Shown here: one piece after another, positions 10,557 through 20,845 of the stretch
Layout of the letters: each line of letters starts with the position of its first letter
How positions within the stretch are numbered: the stretch's first letter is position 1
NCBI RefSeq assembly: GCF_018446385.1
Contig: NC_056004.1
Coordinates: forward strand, 5,918,767 to 5,982,766
DNA from: Zingiber officinale
Taxonomy: Eukaryota; Streptophyta; Magnoliopsida; Zingiberales; Zingiberaceae
Length of the DNA: 64,000 nt
Direction: 5' to 3'
Position numbers and translations under genes: made by a program
The notes under the pieces: generated by a model
What the model saw: only the letters and a program-made list of their open reading frames with translations
Databases searched by the model: none
Told to the model about the DNA's origin: nothing

Positions 10557-11928
10557 ATGGGTGGTTCTGCTACCGCTTCCCTTCCTATGGCTCGCCGCCC
10601 CTCCAAGTCCTCCTCCTGCATCTCTCGCGGCCTCATCGTCTTCGCCGCTGCCGCCGTCCTCCTCGTTGTTTTCTACGGCATCTGCTCCTCTTTCTCAGCC
10701 AACTTCTCCTCCATCTATGAACAACGTTCTCGAGTCTCCTTGGGCCGCCGCCGTCGCCTTCCGAACGCTACCTTCTACGACGACCCGTCTCTCTCCTACC
10801 TGATCGGCCGCCCGGTCGACGACTGGGACGCGAAGAGGCGGGAGTGGCGCCGCCTCAACCCCCACGTCGCCGCCGGCCGCGAGCGGATCTTTATGGTGAG
10901 CGGGTCCCAGGCGGGCCCGTGCCGCAACCCGGTGGGGGACCACCTCTTGCTGCGCCTGTTCAAGAACAAGGCCGATTACTGCCGCCGCCACGGCATCGAA
11001 CTGCTTTACAACACGGCGCTGCTCCACCCCAAAATGAACTCCTACTGGGCCAAGATACCGGTGATCCGGGCGGCCATGCTGGCCCACCCTGAGGCGGAGT
11101 GGGTGTGGTGGGTTGACTCCGACGCCGCCTTCACGGACATGGACTTTGAGCTGCCCATGAGTCGCTATAGGTCCCATAACATGGTCGTCCACGGCTGGTC
11201 CCACCTGATCTACGAGGAGCGGAGCTGGGTCAGCCTCAACGCCGGCGTCTTCCTCATCCGCAACTGCCAGTGGTCGCTCGACTTCATGGCAGAGTGGGCC
11301 TCCATGGGCCCCACCTCCCCTGACCACTCTCGCTGGGGCAAGATCCTCAAGGACGAGTTGAAGGACAAGGTATTATAATTTCCAAACTAAATTTACGGAT
11401 TACTAGAAATTAAAAAGGAAAAAAAGTTGTAAAAATAAATTTGGCCGGATCAATCAGCTGTACAGCGAGGCGGATGACCAATCGGTGCTCGTGTACATCC
11501 TTCTGAAGCAGAAGGAGAGGTGGGGCGACAAGATCTACCTGGAGAGCGAGTTCGACTTCGAGAGCTACTGGCTGGGGACGGTGGGGCGGCTGGAGGGGTT
11601 CGACCGGGCTTACACAGCGGTGGAGCAGCGGGAGGAAGAGCTGCGGCGGAGGCACGCGGAGGCCACGAGCAGGGCGTACGGGCGAATGCGGGAGGAGCGC
11701 ATGGGGCCGGAGACGCCGCGACGTCCGCTGATCACTCACTTCACCGGCTGCCAGCCCTGCAGCGGGGACCACAACGAGATGTACACCGCGGAGAGCTGCT
11801 TGGAAGGGATGCAGCGCGCGCTGCACTTCGCCGACAACCAGGTCCTCCGCGACTACGGCTTCCGCCACGCCGACCTCCTCAGCGCCGACGTCGTCCCGCT
11901 GCCATTCGATTACCCTGCCACGTACTAA
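10557..11928 (+). CDS. GT34 family glycosyltransferase (mannan galactosyl-/xyloglucan xylosyltransferase type)
   Basis: Exon 1 10557-11369, intron 11370-11457 (GT...AG), exon 2 11458-11928; 427 residues, normal for GT34. A type II membrane protein of the Golgi: a short basic N-terminus, a membrane anchor near residues 22-41 (ISRGLIVFAAAAVLLVVFYG), a stem, then the catalytic domain. GT34 hallmarks are present: VSGSQAGPCRNPVGDHLLLR, the nucleotide-sugar and metal site WWVDSDA (D187-S-D189), SLNAGVFLIRNCQWSLDFM, DDQS, ITHFTGCQPCSG and a C-terminal FDYP. The family adds alpha-1,6 galactose to (gluco)mannan or alpha-1,6 xylose to xyloglucan; details such as FYDDPSLSYLI favour the mannan galactosyltransferase-like clade, but acceptor specificity is inference. 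The ATG at 10557 has a strong context (GCCATGG) and gives a normal N-terminus. The exons are very GC-rich. Confidence 0.92.
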
Positions 11929-12400
11929 ACAAAAAAATTTGGCGTGAACAAGCGAGACAGATTTCGTTTTGCGGATTGACCGAGAATGTTTATGGTTTAT
12001 AATTCTTGATCACGCCCCGACCGTTCCAACTTCCAATCAATTTTATATTTTAAATATTACAGGTGGAATGGAAACTTGCTGGGATTCGATTACCTCGCGT
12101 TGTTTCAGCTGTCTACGCGTGCGTGTGACCGTTTCTGGAAACGGCTACATGACAGACAGTTATGTTTGTGCCAAAGCAGAGGGTGCTGCAATAAGAAAAT
12201 TCTTGCAAAACAAAAATCCTTACATTCCTCTTGAGAAAAAATCGAAGAACACGCTCGTTGTCGCCGAGAGAATATCATTACGAGGAACCTTCTCAAATTT
12301 CTACAAACTAAATATCTTCTTTTATGAATGAACGAATCAACTTCTTGATTTGTTCCACTTCTACCTTTCTCTAATCTCTAATCATTTTATCTGAAAGTGG
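11929..12400 (+). other. 3' flank of the GT34 gene
   Basis: Probable 3' UTR and downstream DNA. An open stretch at 11969-12331 has no recognisable domain and is probably chance. Confidence 0.5.
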
Positions 12401-13640
12401 GGGAGATGACGTGCTGGATCTGGGATAGTGTCAAGATGGCTTGGATGTTAACCGTGTAAAGACTGTGAGTTGAAGTAAGGTGACACCAAGTAAACCTGTG
12501 CAACAAAGATAGGAACTGAGAGAAAGAAGCGTTAGTTATTGGCCGGGAATGGGTCCCTAGCGCAGACACTCCAACGCTTAAGTCAGAACAGTAGCCGAGC
12601 GAAGTAGCCGAGCGAAATGGAGAAGACGATGAACAATAGAACAATAGTCTCAAATGCACGAGTGTGTAGATGCGTATGTATGCATGCACGTACCTAGCCA
12701 ATGGAGAGAACCCCATTTTATATCATCTCTCATAACCTCCACATTAATGAGGTGGCAAAGAATGTCTGGTGTCAAAATATGTCGAGTGGTGGAGTATGTA
12801 CGACAACCTTCCTGTAGGTGGAGGATAGCTCCATTGCATGCATATGTCAAAGTAATGACATATTCCTTGATAGGTTGTTATGATTATCTGACAATGTTAT
12901 TTTCTAGGAGTCCGACTGGCTCCTTAGACGACTGGGAATATATTAGGAGCCATGCAAATGGAAAAGTGGAGAGTTAAGCCCCTAAGGTTTGACCGGCGTT
13001 GGGGCGGCTTGGGTTTATGATGAGAACCTTACATTGAATTAGGGAGCAGGCCCTGTAAGTTCGATCGGTGCTGGGCTGGCTGACTATAGACTGGAAACCC
13101 TGCCTCTGCAAAGTTGGAAGCTGAGTCCTGTGGGTCCGACCAACACTAAGTCTGACCATGTTTATGTTGGGGATTTGGCATCTACCCAGATAAAATGTTC
13201 CATCAGACTTTATGTCAGGGGTTCATCTTGCACTTGACCGCTATACTTGAACATAGAGTCTTATCCAGCCGAGTGATGTGCCTAGAGTACCTGATTGACC
13301 CTTTGGTTTAATCGGCCAGATTACTCTACAATGACACTGAACTTATTTCAGTATGGCACCGATACGACCAAAGAGTTGACCCCTTCTTGACTTTGACCAC
13401 CACATTAGCTGACTTTCTTGACATCGAACCCCACTTTGGGGGTGCCATCTTACTCGTATTACTAGCCTCCTCTTCAAGTCTAGTCGAAGAAGACTGCAAG
13501 CTCGACTGACTAGACACTTGTGTTCTTTAGTGTCATTGGTTTGGACGCTCGGTCCTAGTTCTGCCGTTTGAGTTTTATTCTAGGAGCATTGCCTATTCGA
13601 ATAGTTCACAATTGTGGTAAGAGTTAAGAACAGGCGTGAG
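12401..13640. repeat. Repeat-derived DNA, possibly a Gypsy-type LTR fragment
   Basis: Non-coding. The box CACTCCAACGCTTAAGTCAG near 12560 resembles one near 41430 (CACTCCAACACTTAAATTAG), and in both places a minisatellite follows about 300-1100 bp downstream. The stretch 12970-13150 contains diverged ~60-bp repeats. No terminal repeats or target duplication could be fixed. Confidence 0.35.
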
Positions 13641-13650
13641 AGAAAACCCT

Positions 13651-14810
13651 CTTATAACTCGGTCGAGCAACACGAGAGTTTGGAATATAGGTGCAAGGGT
13701 AGACTCGCTTATATCTCAACCAAGCGGCATGAGAATTTGGGATGGGTGCGAGACCAGACTTGCTTATAACTCAGTCGGACGACACAAGAGTCTAGGATTA
13801 ACACGAGAGCAAACTTTCTTATAACTCGGCCAAGTGACACAAGAGTCTGGAACATAGGAGCGAGGGCATGCTCTCTTATAACTCGATCGAACGACACGAG
13901 AGTTTAAAACATAGGCATAAGGGCATGCTCGCTTATAACTTAGCCGGACGACGCGAGAGTTTGGAACATAGGCGTGAGGGTAGACTCGGTTATAATTCGG
14001 TCGAATGAGGTGAGAGTCTGGGACATAACACGAGAGCATATTCGCTTATGACTCAGGTGAATGACATGAGAATATGGGGTATAGGCGCAAGGGCAGGCTC
14101 GGTTATAACTCGGTCGAGTGATACGAGAATCTGGGATGGATACGAGAGAAGGCTCGCTTATAACTCGGCTGAGCAACACGAGAGTCTAAGACATAGGTGC
14201 GAGAGTAGACTCACTTATAACTCGGCCGAACGGTGCGAGAGTTTGGGACTTGGGTGTGAAAGTAGACTCGCTTATAACTCAACCGAATGGTAGGAGAGTC
14301 TGGGACGAGCATAGGAGTAGACTCACTTAAAACTTGTTTGAGCGACACAAGAGTGTGGGGCATAGGTGCATGGGCAAACTTGCTTATAACTCAGCTGAAT
14401 GATGCGAGAGTTTAGAACTTAAGTGAAGAGCAGACTCGCTTATATCTCGGCCGGATGACACGAGAATCTGGGAAGGGTGAGAGGGTAGACTTGCTTACAA
14501 CTCAACCAAGTGGCATGAGAGTCTGGGACAGGGATGAGAGTATGCTTGCTTATAACTCGATTGAGTGCACAAGAGTCTGGGATGGGCGCAAGGGAAGGCT
14601 CGCTTATAACTCGGTCGAGCGGCATGAAAGTCTGGGATGGGCACAAGGGCAAATTAGCTTATAACTTGGTCAGATGACACGAGAGTCTGGAATGAACGCG
14701 AGGGCGTGCTCGTTTATAACTCCGTCGGTCGAGGCCAGAGTCTGGGACAAGTGCAAGAGCAGTCTTGCTTATAACTCGATCGGTCGACATGAAAGTCTGG
14801 AGGCATGGTG
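13651..14810. repeat. 56-bp satellite array, 21 units
   Basis: Twenty-one head-to-tail units from 13651 to about 14810 with a mean period near 56 bp. The unit starts CTTATAACTCGGTCGAGCG and continues roughly ACACGAGAGTCTGGGA, then AT-GGCGCGAG and GGCAGACTCG. Units differ at many positions but hardly in length, so the array is old. Open stretches within it merely reflect a shortage of stops. Confidence 0.9.
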
Positions 14811-14815
14811 TATAA

Positions 14816-14960
14816 CCCGAATGCCTTGGAGAGTGAAGACACAATGTATGACCTGAATGCCTTGGAGCTTGGAGGCATGATGTTTGATTCGGATGCCTTG
14901 GAGAGATATGACTTGAATGTCTTGGAGCTTGAAGACACGTTGTATGACCTGGATGCCTTG
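14816..14960. repeat. Short ~36-bp tandem repeat
   Basis: Five diverged units built on TGAATGCCTTGGAG, some continuing to a variant of ACAATGTATGACC. It lies between the 56-bp satellite and the left end of retroelement R1. Confidence 0.7.
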
Positions 14961-14975
14961 AATATTATAAGAAAT

Positions 14976-15469
14976 TATTGGTGCAGGGAGCACCAGACGA
15001 TCGAACCTGAGTTTTGATTATGGAAAAGGGATCAAAAGTTAAGATGTCTTGTAATGTAACAAATTGAACTGAGTTTGCAAGAAAGTCCTAAGTATTCTTA
15101 GGCAAAATTCCTAGTGGAGTCTAGGCAGGTGGAAAATCCTAAAGGGAGGTAATCCTAGGTTGTGAAAAGTTCTAGTTGTAGTGAGGCAAAGAATTCTTGG
15201 TCTAGGGGACTGGGCAAAATATTGGCGGGTTGAGGACTTTTGAGGAAAATCCTAGAGTCGAGGACTCTAGGTGAAAATCCTGGGGGTCGCGAACACCAGG
15301 TGGAAGTCTGGACAGGTTATGAAGCAGACGTTCAGCAGAAAGTCTTGGAATCTCGGACGCTAAGCAAAAGTCCAGACGGTCTGGAGGACTGGTCTAGCAA
15401 AAGGCAATTTCTCTTGAGAGTTGTAGGTAAAGACACGTTCCGTGAAGAGGGAACAATATATGTCGATTC
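14976..15469 (+). repeat. R1 5' LTR, first part
   Basis: Aligns with the start of the 3' LTR at 32466 (GAGCACCAGACGATCGAACC versus GAACACCAGACGATCAAACT). Interrupted at 15469 by R2, with the target duplication gattc. Confidence 0.85.
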
Positions 15470-17479
15470 TGTTGGTGCAACCTTAGGTCAAGGTTGACCT
15501 GGTTGACCCGACTCGAGTTGACTTGACTCGAGTTGTATTTTGATGTTTGACTTGGGAAGATTGTTGATGCAACTTTAGGTCAAGGTTGACCTAGTTGAGT
15601 TGCATGTTGATGTTTGACACTCGTGAGGGAGTTCTATTCTTGATATGGGACAAGAATAGATGTTTGGGAGATTATTGGTGTAACCGTAGGTCTAGGTTGA
15701 CCTGGTTGACCTGATTCGGGAAAAAGTCCAAGTATGGAGACTTGGCACCGGAAAAGTCCAAGCAGGGAGCTTGGCACTGGAAAAGTCCAAGTATGGAGAC
15801 TTGGCATTGGAAAAATCCAAGCAGGGAGCTTGGCACGCGAAAAGTCCAAGTATGGAGACTTGGCACGGGAAAAGTCCAAGTATGGAGACTTGGCACGGAG
15901 AAGTCCTGGTGAGTGAAGCCAGGCGGTGGGAAAGTCCTAACTGGGATGTTAGGCGGTTGGAAAGTCCCGTGAGTGAAGCCGAGCGGTGGAAAGTCCTAAT
16001 CGGGATGTTAGGCGGTTGGGAAGTCCCGTGAGTGAAGAGGCAAGGGAAAGTCCCGTGAGTGAAGCCGAGGCGGAGAAAAAGTCCCGTGAGTGAAGCCGGG
16101 CAGATTGGAAATCTGGTGAGTGAAGCGGTGAAAATCCTAGTGAGTGAAGCTAGGTGAATGAGAAAGTCCTAACTGGATGTTAGGCGGTGTGGAAAGTCTG
16201 GTGAGTGAAGCCAGCGGGAAAGTCCTCGTGAGTGAAGCCAGGCAGTGAGAAAGTCCTAACTAGGATGTTAGGCGAAGTGAAATCCTGGTGAGTGGTGAAA
16301 GTCGTGAGTGAAGCGCAAGGGAAAATCCGGATGGATCGATGATCGGACTTCGGTGTTGGAAAGTCCAAGTAGATCAAAGGATTGACCGGACACTTGGCGG
16401 GGAGTTCTAGCAGGTCAAGGGAGTGACCAGATGTTAGGGATGAAGTACCAATAGGTCAAGGTTGACCGGATATTGTTTGGAAGTCTTGGGACTTGGTTTG
16501 GGCCAAACCCAAGCTCGGATCGGTCACCGACCGATCCGATGATCTGTTTGCTCGATCGGTGCGGTGACCGATCGGATCTCGAAGCTCTGTTCGATTCTTG
16601 ATCGATACGGTGACCGATCGCAACAGAGGCGAAAGAGGCGGTGATCGGTCCTGAGGCCGATCAGGCCATATCTGATCGGTGCGGGGACCGATCGAGACGA
16701 TGTCGCTGAGGTTGGGATCGATGCAGACCGATCCACTCTTTGATCGGTCCCGGGCCGATCGAACCCGCGAAGGTGGGCAGCTTTACGTGAAAGCGATCGA
16801 TGCGGGGACCGATCGAATAGTCCGATCGGTCTCCGACCGATTCAGGCACTAGCCGTTGCGTCGCAACGGCTAGATTTCTTCTGTGTTTTCTTCGCTTTCT
16901 TCGCAGGTTATAAAAGGAGGGCTACGGCTGCGAGCCAAAGTCTTCTTCTCTTCTTCTGCTGAATCTTTTCTGCTTCCTGCTGAGCTTTGGTTGAGCTCTC
17001 ATTGTGCTGAGTTCTGTTGAACTCGTCGAAGCTCTGCGTGAGTTTCCTGCTGGTGTTCTAGCTGCTGGATCCGAGAAGCTGCTGCTTCATCAAGGTTCCA
17101 GTCGACAACAAGAGGCAAGCAAGTGTATTACAATTTCTATTGTTCTTGTTTGTTTTCTCCATTGTTGTACTCCTTTGTTTGCTGTTGCAAAAGATTGTGG
17201 TGAGGTTTCTCCACCCATAAGGAGTTTATATTAGCCGGTTCTCCGGGGACTCATCCACCGACGGATTGACCGGACTCGTCCACCTTACGGACACGCCGAG
17301 GAGTAGGAGCCCTAATCTCCGAACCTCGTTACATCCATCGAGTTTGAGGTTTGATTTCTTTCCTTGTCGCTTCTATTGTTTTATTTCCGCTGCGCTAACT
17401 CGACATTGTAGAAAGAATCGAACGAATTGGGGTCGGCTATTCACACCCCCCCTCTCTAGCCGTACGAAGGATCCTAACA
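15470..17479 (+). repeat. R2 5' LTR
   Basis: Begins with three diverged copies of TTGGTGCAACCTTAGGTCAA (15471, ~15563, ~15674), continues with ~40-bp repeats carrying AAGTCC...GTGAGTGAAGCC (15720-16330), then palindromes of the GATCGGTC...GACCGATC type (16515-16845), and a TATA box TATAAAAGGAGGG near 16909. Ends GGATCCTAACA. Confidence 0.93.
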
Positions 17480-17521
17480 AGTGGTATCAGAGCAAGGCCG
17501 CTCTTCATCGGATTCACACCC

Positions 17522-19018
17522 GTGGGAGCACAAGCGCTAGAGATGGATCAATTCGGAGAAGACATCACCATTCCACCCTTCTACAACGACAACTTCGCAT
17601 ATTGGAAGGTAAGGATGATGTATTTTCTTAGGACTAATATGTGGAATTGGTTTTGTGTACAAGAAGGGTTTACTCCTCCAATGGATAAAGAAGGAGAGCC
17701 TCTAGAGAAGAACAAGTGGACAAAGGAACAAGTCCATCAATCAACGATCAACAATGAGGTAACTAAAACAATTGAATTTTCATTACCTACTAATATTTTG
17801 CGTAAGATAGGTGAATACAACAATGCCAAGGAGTTGTGGGATAACTTGGCCAAGTACCATGAGGAGAGTTCCACTTCAAGTCATGAAGAGGAGCCTAGTG
17901 AGCCAAGTAGCTCACATCATGGAGGGAGCGAATTGGGAGTTGAGGGCTACTCAACATCCAAGGAAGAAGAGGAGGAGAGTTCCTCTTGTTCAAGTTCGGA
18001 GCAAGAAGAAGAGGCATCTACCTCCGGAAGGGATGAGGAAGAGAGCTCACACCCATGCCCAAACCTAGGTAACTCAAGCATTTCAATTTCAAATAAGTTA
18101 CATATAATATGCTTTGAGTGTAGGGAGTGTGGACATTACAAGAGCAAATGTCCAAAGAGAGTTAGGAAGACTCCACCGGCACCAAAGGTCAAGGAAGCCG
18201 GAGTCCCAACACGCAAAGGCAAGAAGCACGTGGTGTGCTTTCAATGCAAGCAACGGGGACACTATAGGAGCCAATGTCCGAAGGGGAGGAAACCTCGCAA
18301 GGACAAGAGATCGAGCACATCGATAGGGGGAGCTAAGGCAAACCCTAAGGTATCTTTTAAGGCTCATTCGTGCAATTCTAGTAGGATACATGCTAGTAAT
18401 TTTATTGCATTAGTCAATAATGATAAGCATGTTAACCTTAGGAATCAATACATGTGTTTAGATGCTAAGCATGTTAACTTAGATAAGGATAATACTAGGA
18501 AGGCCAACTCTAGGATTAACTCATCTAAGGCTAAGGAGAACCTAGGTAGAAACCCCAAGACAACTAGACATATGCCTAGGAACACCTCAAGAAAGAATGA
18601 TAAATCAACACTTGAGGTATTAGAGAAGGAGAATCAAGTCTTGAGGTCAAGACTTGATACTTTGGAAAAGGCTCTTAAGAACTTGGAGAAGTCATCTCTA
18701 GGGTTTAAGGGTCAAATTTCAAAGCCCAAGGACAAGAAAGGTTTGGGTCACAAATCTAAGTCCCAAATGGTCAAGCCCACTTACCACAATGTTCCATTCG
18801 ATTATGGAACAAAACCTAGGGCTAGGAAGACCATCACCAAGGTCACAAGGGGAGTCACCCCTAGAGTTGATCTTGATGAGTCCCAAATGACCAAGGCTTT
18901 AAAGCCTAAGAGGGTCATTAGGAGGGTTGCTAGGGAAGTTATCCCTAGTGAATATTTAGTGAACCCAATGAGCTCTAATAGGTATTGGGTTCCTAGGAGC
19001 ATCTTCTCTACCCCATAG
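17522..19018 (+). CDS. R2 gag polyprotein (fossil element)
   Basis: One open frame of 498 residues. The N-terminal half is a Copia gag domain (YWKVRMMYFLRTN; later the stretch ending AKELWDNLAKYHE), followed by a Ser/Glu-rich acidic stretch. Two CCHC zinc knuckles follow: CFECRECGHYKSKC and CFQCKQRGHYRSQC. A basic, Lys/Asn-rich region and a predicted coiled coil (LEVLEKENQVLRSRLDTLEK) come next, then a basic tail. Gag would package element RNA into particles. There is no protease or pol downstream. The frame looks whole. Confidence 0.9.
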   Translation: MGAQALEMDQFGEDITIPPFYNDNFAYWKVRMMYFLRTNMWNWFCVQEGFTPPMDKEGEPLEKNKWTKEQVHQSTINNEVTKTIEFSLPTNILRKIGEYNNAKELWDNLAKYHEESSTSSHEEEPSEPSSSHHGGSELGVEGYSTSKEEEEESSSCSSSEQEEEASTSGRDEEESSHPCPNLGNSSISISNKLHIICFECRECGHYKSKCPKRVRKTPPAPKVKEAGVPTRKGKKHVVCFQCKQRGHYRSQCPKGRKPRKDKRSSTSIGGAKANPKVSFKAHSCNSSRIHASNFIALVNNDKHVNLRNQYMCLDAKHVNLDKDNTRKANSRINSSKAKENLGRNPKTTRHMPRNTSRKNDKSTLEVLEKENQVLRSRLDTLEKALKNLEKSSLGFKGQISKPKDKKGLGHKSKSQMVKPTYHNVPFDYGTKPRARKTITKVTRGVTPRVDLDESQMTKALKPKRVIRRVAREVIPSEYLVNPMSSNRYWVPRSIFSTP

Positions 19019-20845
19019 ATGGGTTAGAGAGTGTCAACTCCAATAAGAAGGGTAGTTAACCCAACTTTGAGGAAATTGACACTCAAGGAGCATTTTCAAG
19101 GTTTGTGTGAACCTTTGAAAATGAAATGAATTATCATTTACTCCTTTGAAGAGTTAAATGTGCCTAAAGATTGGAAATCTCATTTTTAATCTCAATTGGC
19201 ACAATTTGGAAAAACCTAGAGAAATATCAAATTGGGATTTTGATACTCTCTTAGGTAATCAAGGCAATCCGGGCCTTAATTTAGAAGTGCTACTCTTGTA
19301 GAGTCTTAAATGGTATAAATCAAACAAGAGATCAAGAAATGCCAATTTGGGTTTTGACATTTTCTTGGAGCACTTTGGGCAATCTAGGATTAGAATTTAA
19401 GTTAGCTAAGTAATTAAGGATACTTAGATAGGTAATCTAGGTATTTTATTTGTGTTAACTTACCATGATTGTTTGCCATATGCCATGTCATCATCTCTTG
19501 CATTAATAATCAATGAAATTGACTTAAGGACAAACATATAATTTGATATTGAGATCAAATTGGTGTTTAGAGAATGCATGAGACCTTAGTCTAAGATACC
19601 TAAACCCACATCTCACATCAAAATTGACATGGATGTGTTTGATACACTTTAGATGTGTGTGAGATATTAGGATCATGAGTTAGGATCAAGGTGCATAGTT
19701 CTTGTACCTAGATGAGCCTAATTCAAGAAATGGAGGATCATAGGGAAAGCTTGTGTACAAGTCATGTACATCTAGCCCTAAGATTATGGTCCTAAATTCA
19801 AATGGTTTTAAAAGCATTTTAAAATTGATTTGAAAAACCTTGATGAAGCTTTCCTAGTGATAGCATTCATCATTGAACATTGTGATACAAAGTTGAGTTA
19901 AACTTGAACTTTTTCAAAGTTTTTGAACTTTGTATCAAGATTGAAAAATGGAAACTACTTTCATAGAAAACTATTTTTCCATGATAGTGTATGATATGAG
20001 GAATGTATCCTCAAAGTTTCGTAATTTTTGGAATTTTCTTGAATTTATTAGGAGTTTCTGAATTTCCGGAAGGAGAAATCAGAAATTCTGATTTCAGAAT
20101 GTGGATCGGTCACCGGACCGATCCAGGGAAGGACTGATCGGTCTGGGGACCGATCCAGGTGGTTTCTGATCGGTCTGGGGACCGATCAGTGCGTGCCAGG
20201 TTCTGATTTTCAGCAGGTGTCTGAAATTTCAGTTTTTGAAGTTGAGTTTCGAATTTCTGAAGGTTTGAAACTCTCCAAGACATTGTTGGTGCAATGGTCA
20301 AGGGGGAGTTGATCATTAGGGGGAGTTTTACCTATTAGTCAAGGGGGAGTTGACTTTTAGGGGGAGTTTTTACTCCTTAAGATTTTTGAGGATTAGTGAT
20401 ATGGGATTATCGCTAAGTTGATTGTTGAGTTTAGTACCAAGGGGGAAATTAAGAGTTTCAATGAAAGGTATGGGACTTTCATTAGGAAGAAACTCTTGAC
20501 CTTGATACTCTCTTTTTTCTTTTTGATGTGTGTCAAAAAGGGGAGAGCGTTCATTGGAGAATTATTGGAAAACCCAAGTTAGGTTATCGGGTTAACCTAA
20601 GCTAAGGGAAGAATGTCAAGGAATGTTCGAGGAAGAACATTGGAATACTTTTTGATGTGTGTCAAAAAGGGGGAGAATTATTGGAGAACCCAAGTTAGGT
20701 TATCGGGTTAACCTAAGGGGAGAATGTCCAGAGAATGTTCAAGGAAAGAACATTGGACATTAGAAGATGGTTGGAAAACCTAAGTTAGGTTATCGGATTA
20801 ACCTAACTTGATTATGGTTTTGTCAAACATCAAAAAGGGGGAGAT
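19019..20845 (+). other. R2 internal non-coding region
   Basis: No pol domains. Contains three GATCGGTC...GACCGATC palindromes at about 20103-20188, like those of the LTR, several AGGGGGAGTT purine boxes (20290-20370), and duplicated stretches around AACCCAAGTTAGGTTATCGG (20570-20810). Confidence 0.8.

Noticed and set aside
10695-11327. Minus-strand open frame of 210 codons opposite the GT34 exon
   Set aside because: Antisense to a clear gene, with no domain. GC-rich monocot exons often lack stops on the opposite strand.
13651-14810. CRISPR-like regular repeats
   Set aside because: Units are contiguous, with no unique spacers, in plant DNA; this is a satellite.
17004-17234. Open frame of 76 codons duplicated at 22399-22629
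   Set aside because: It lies within the R2 LTRs; its identity reflects LTR duplication, not a gene.
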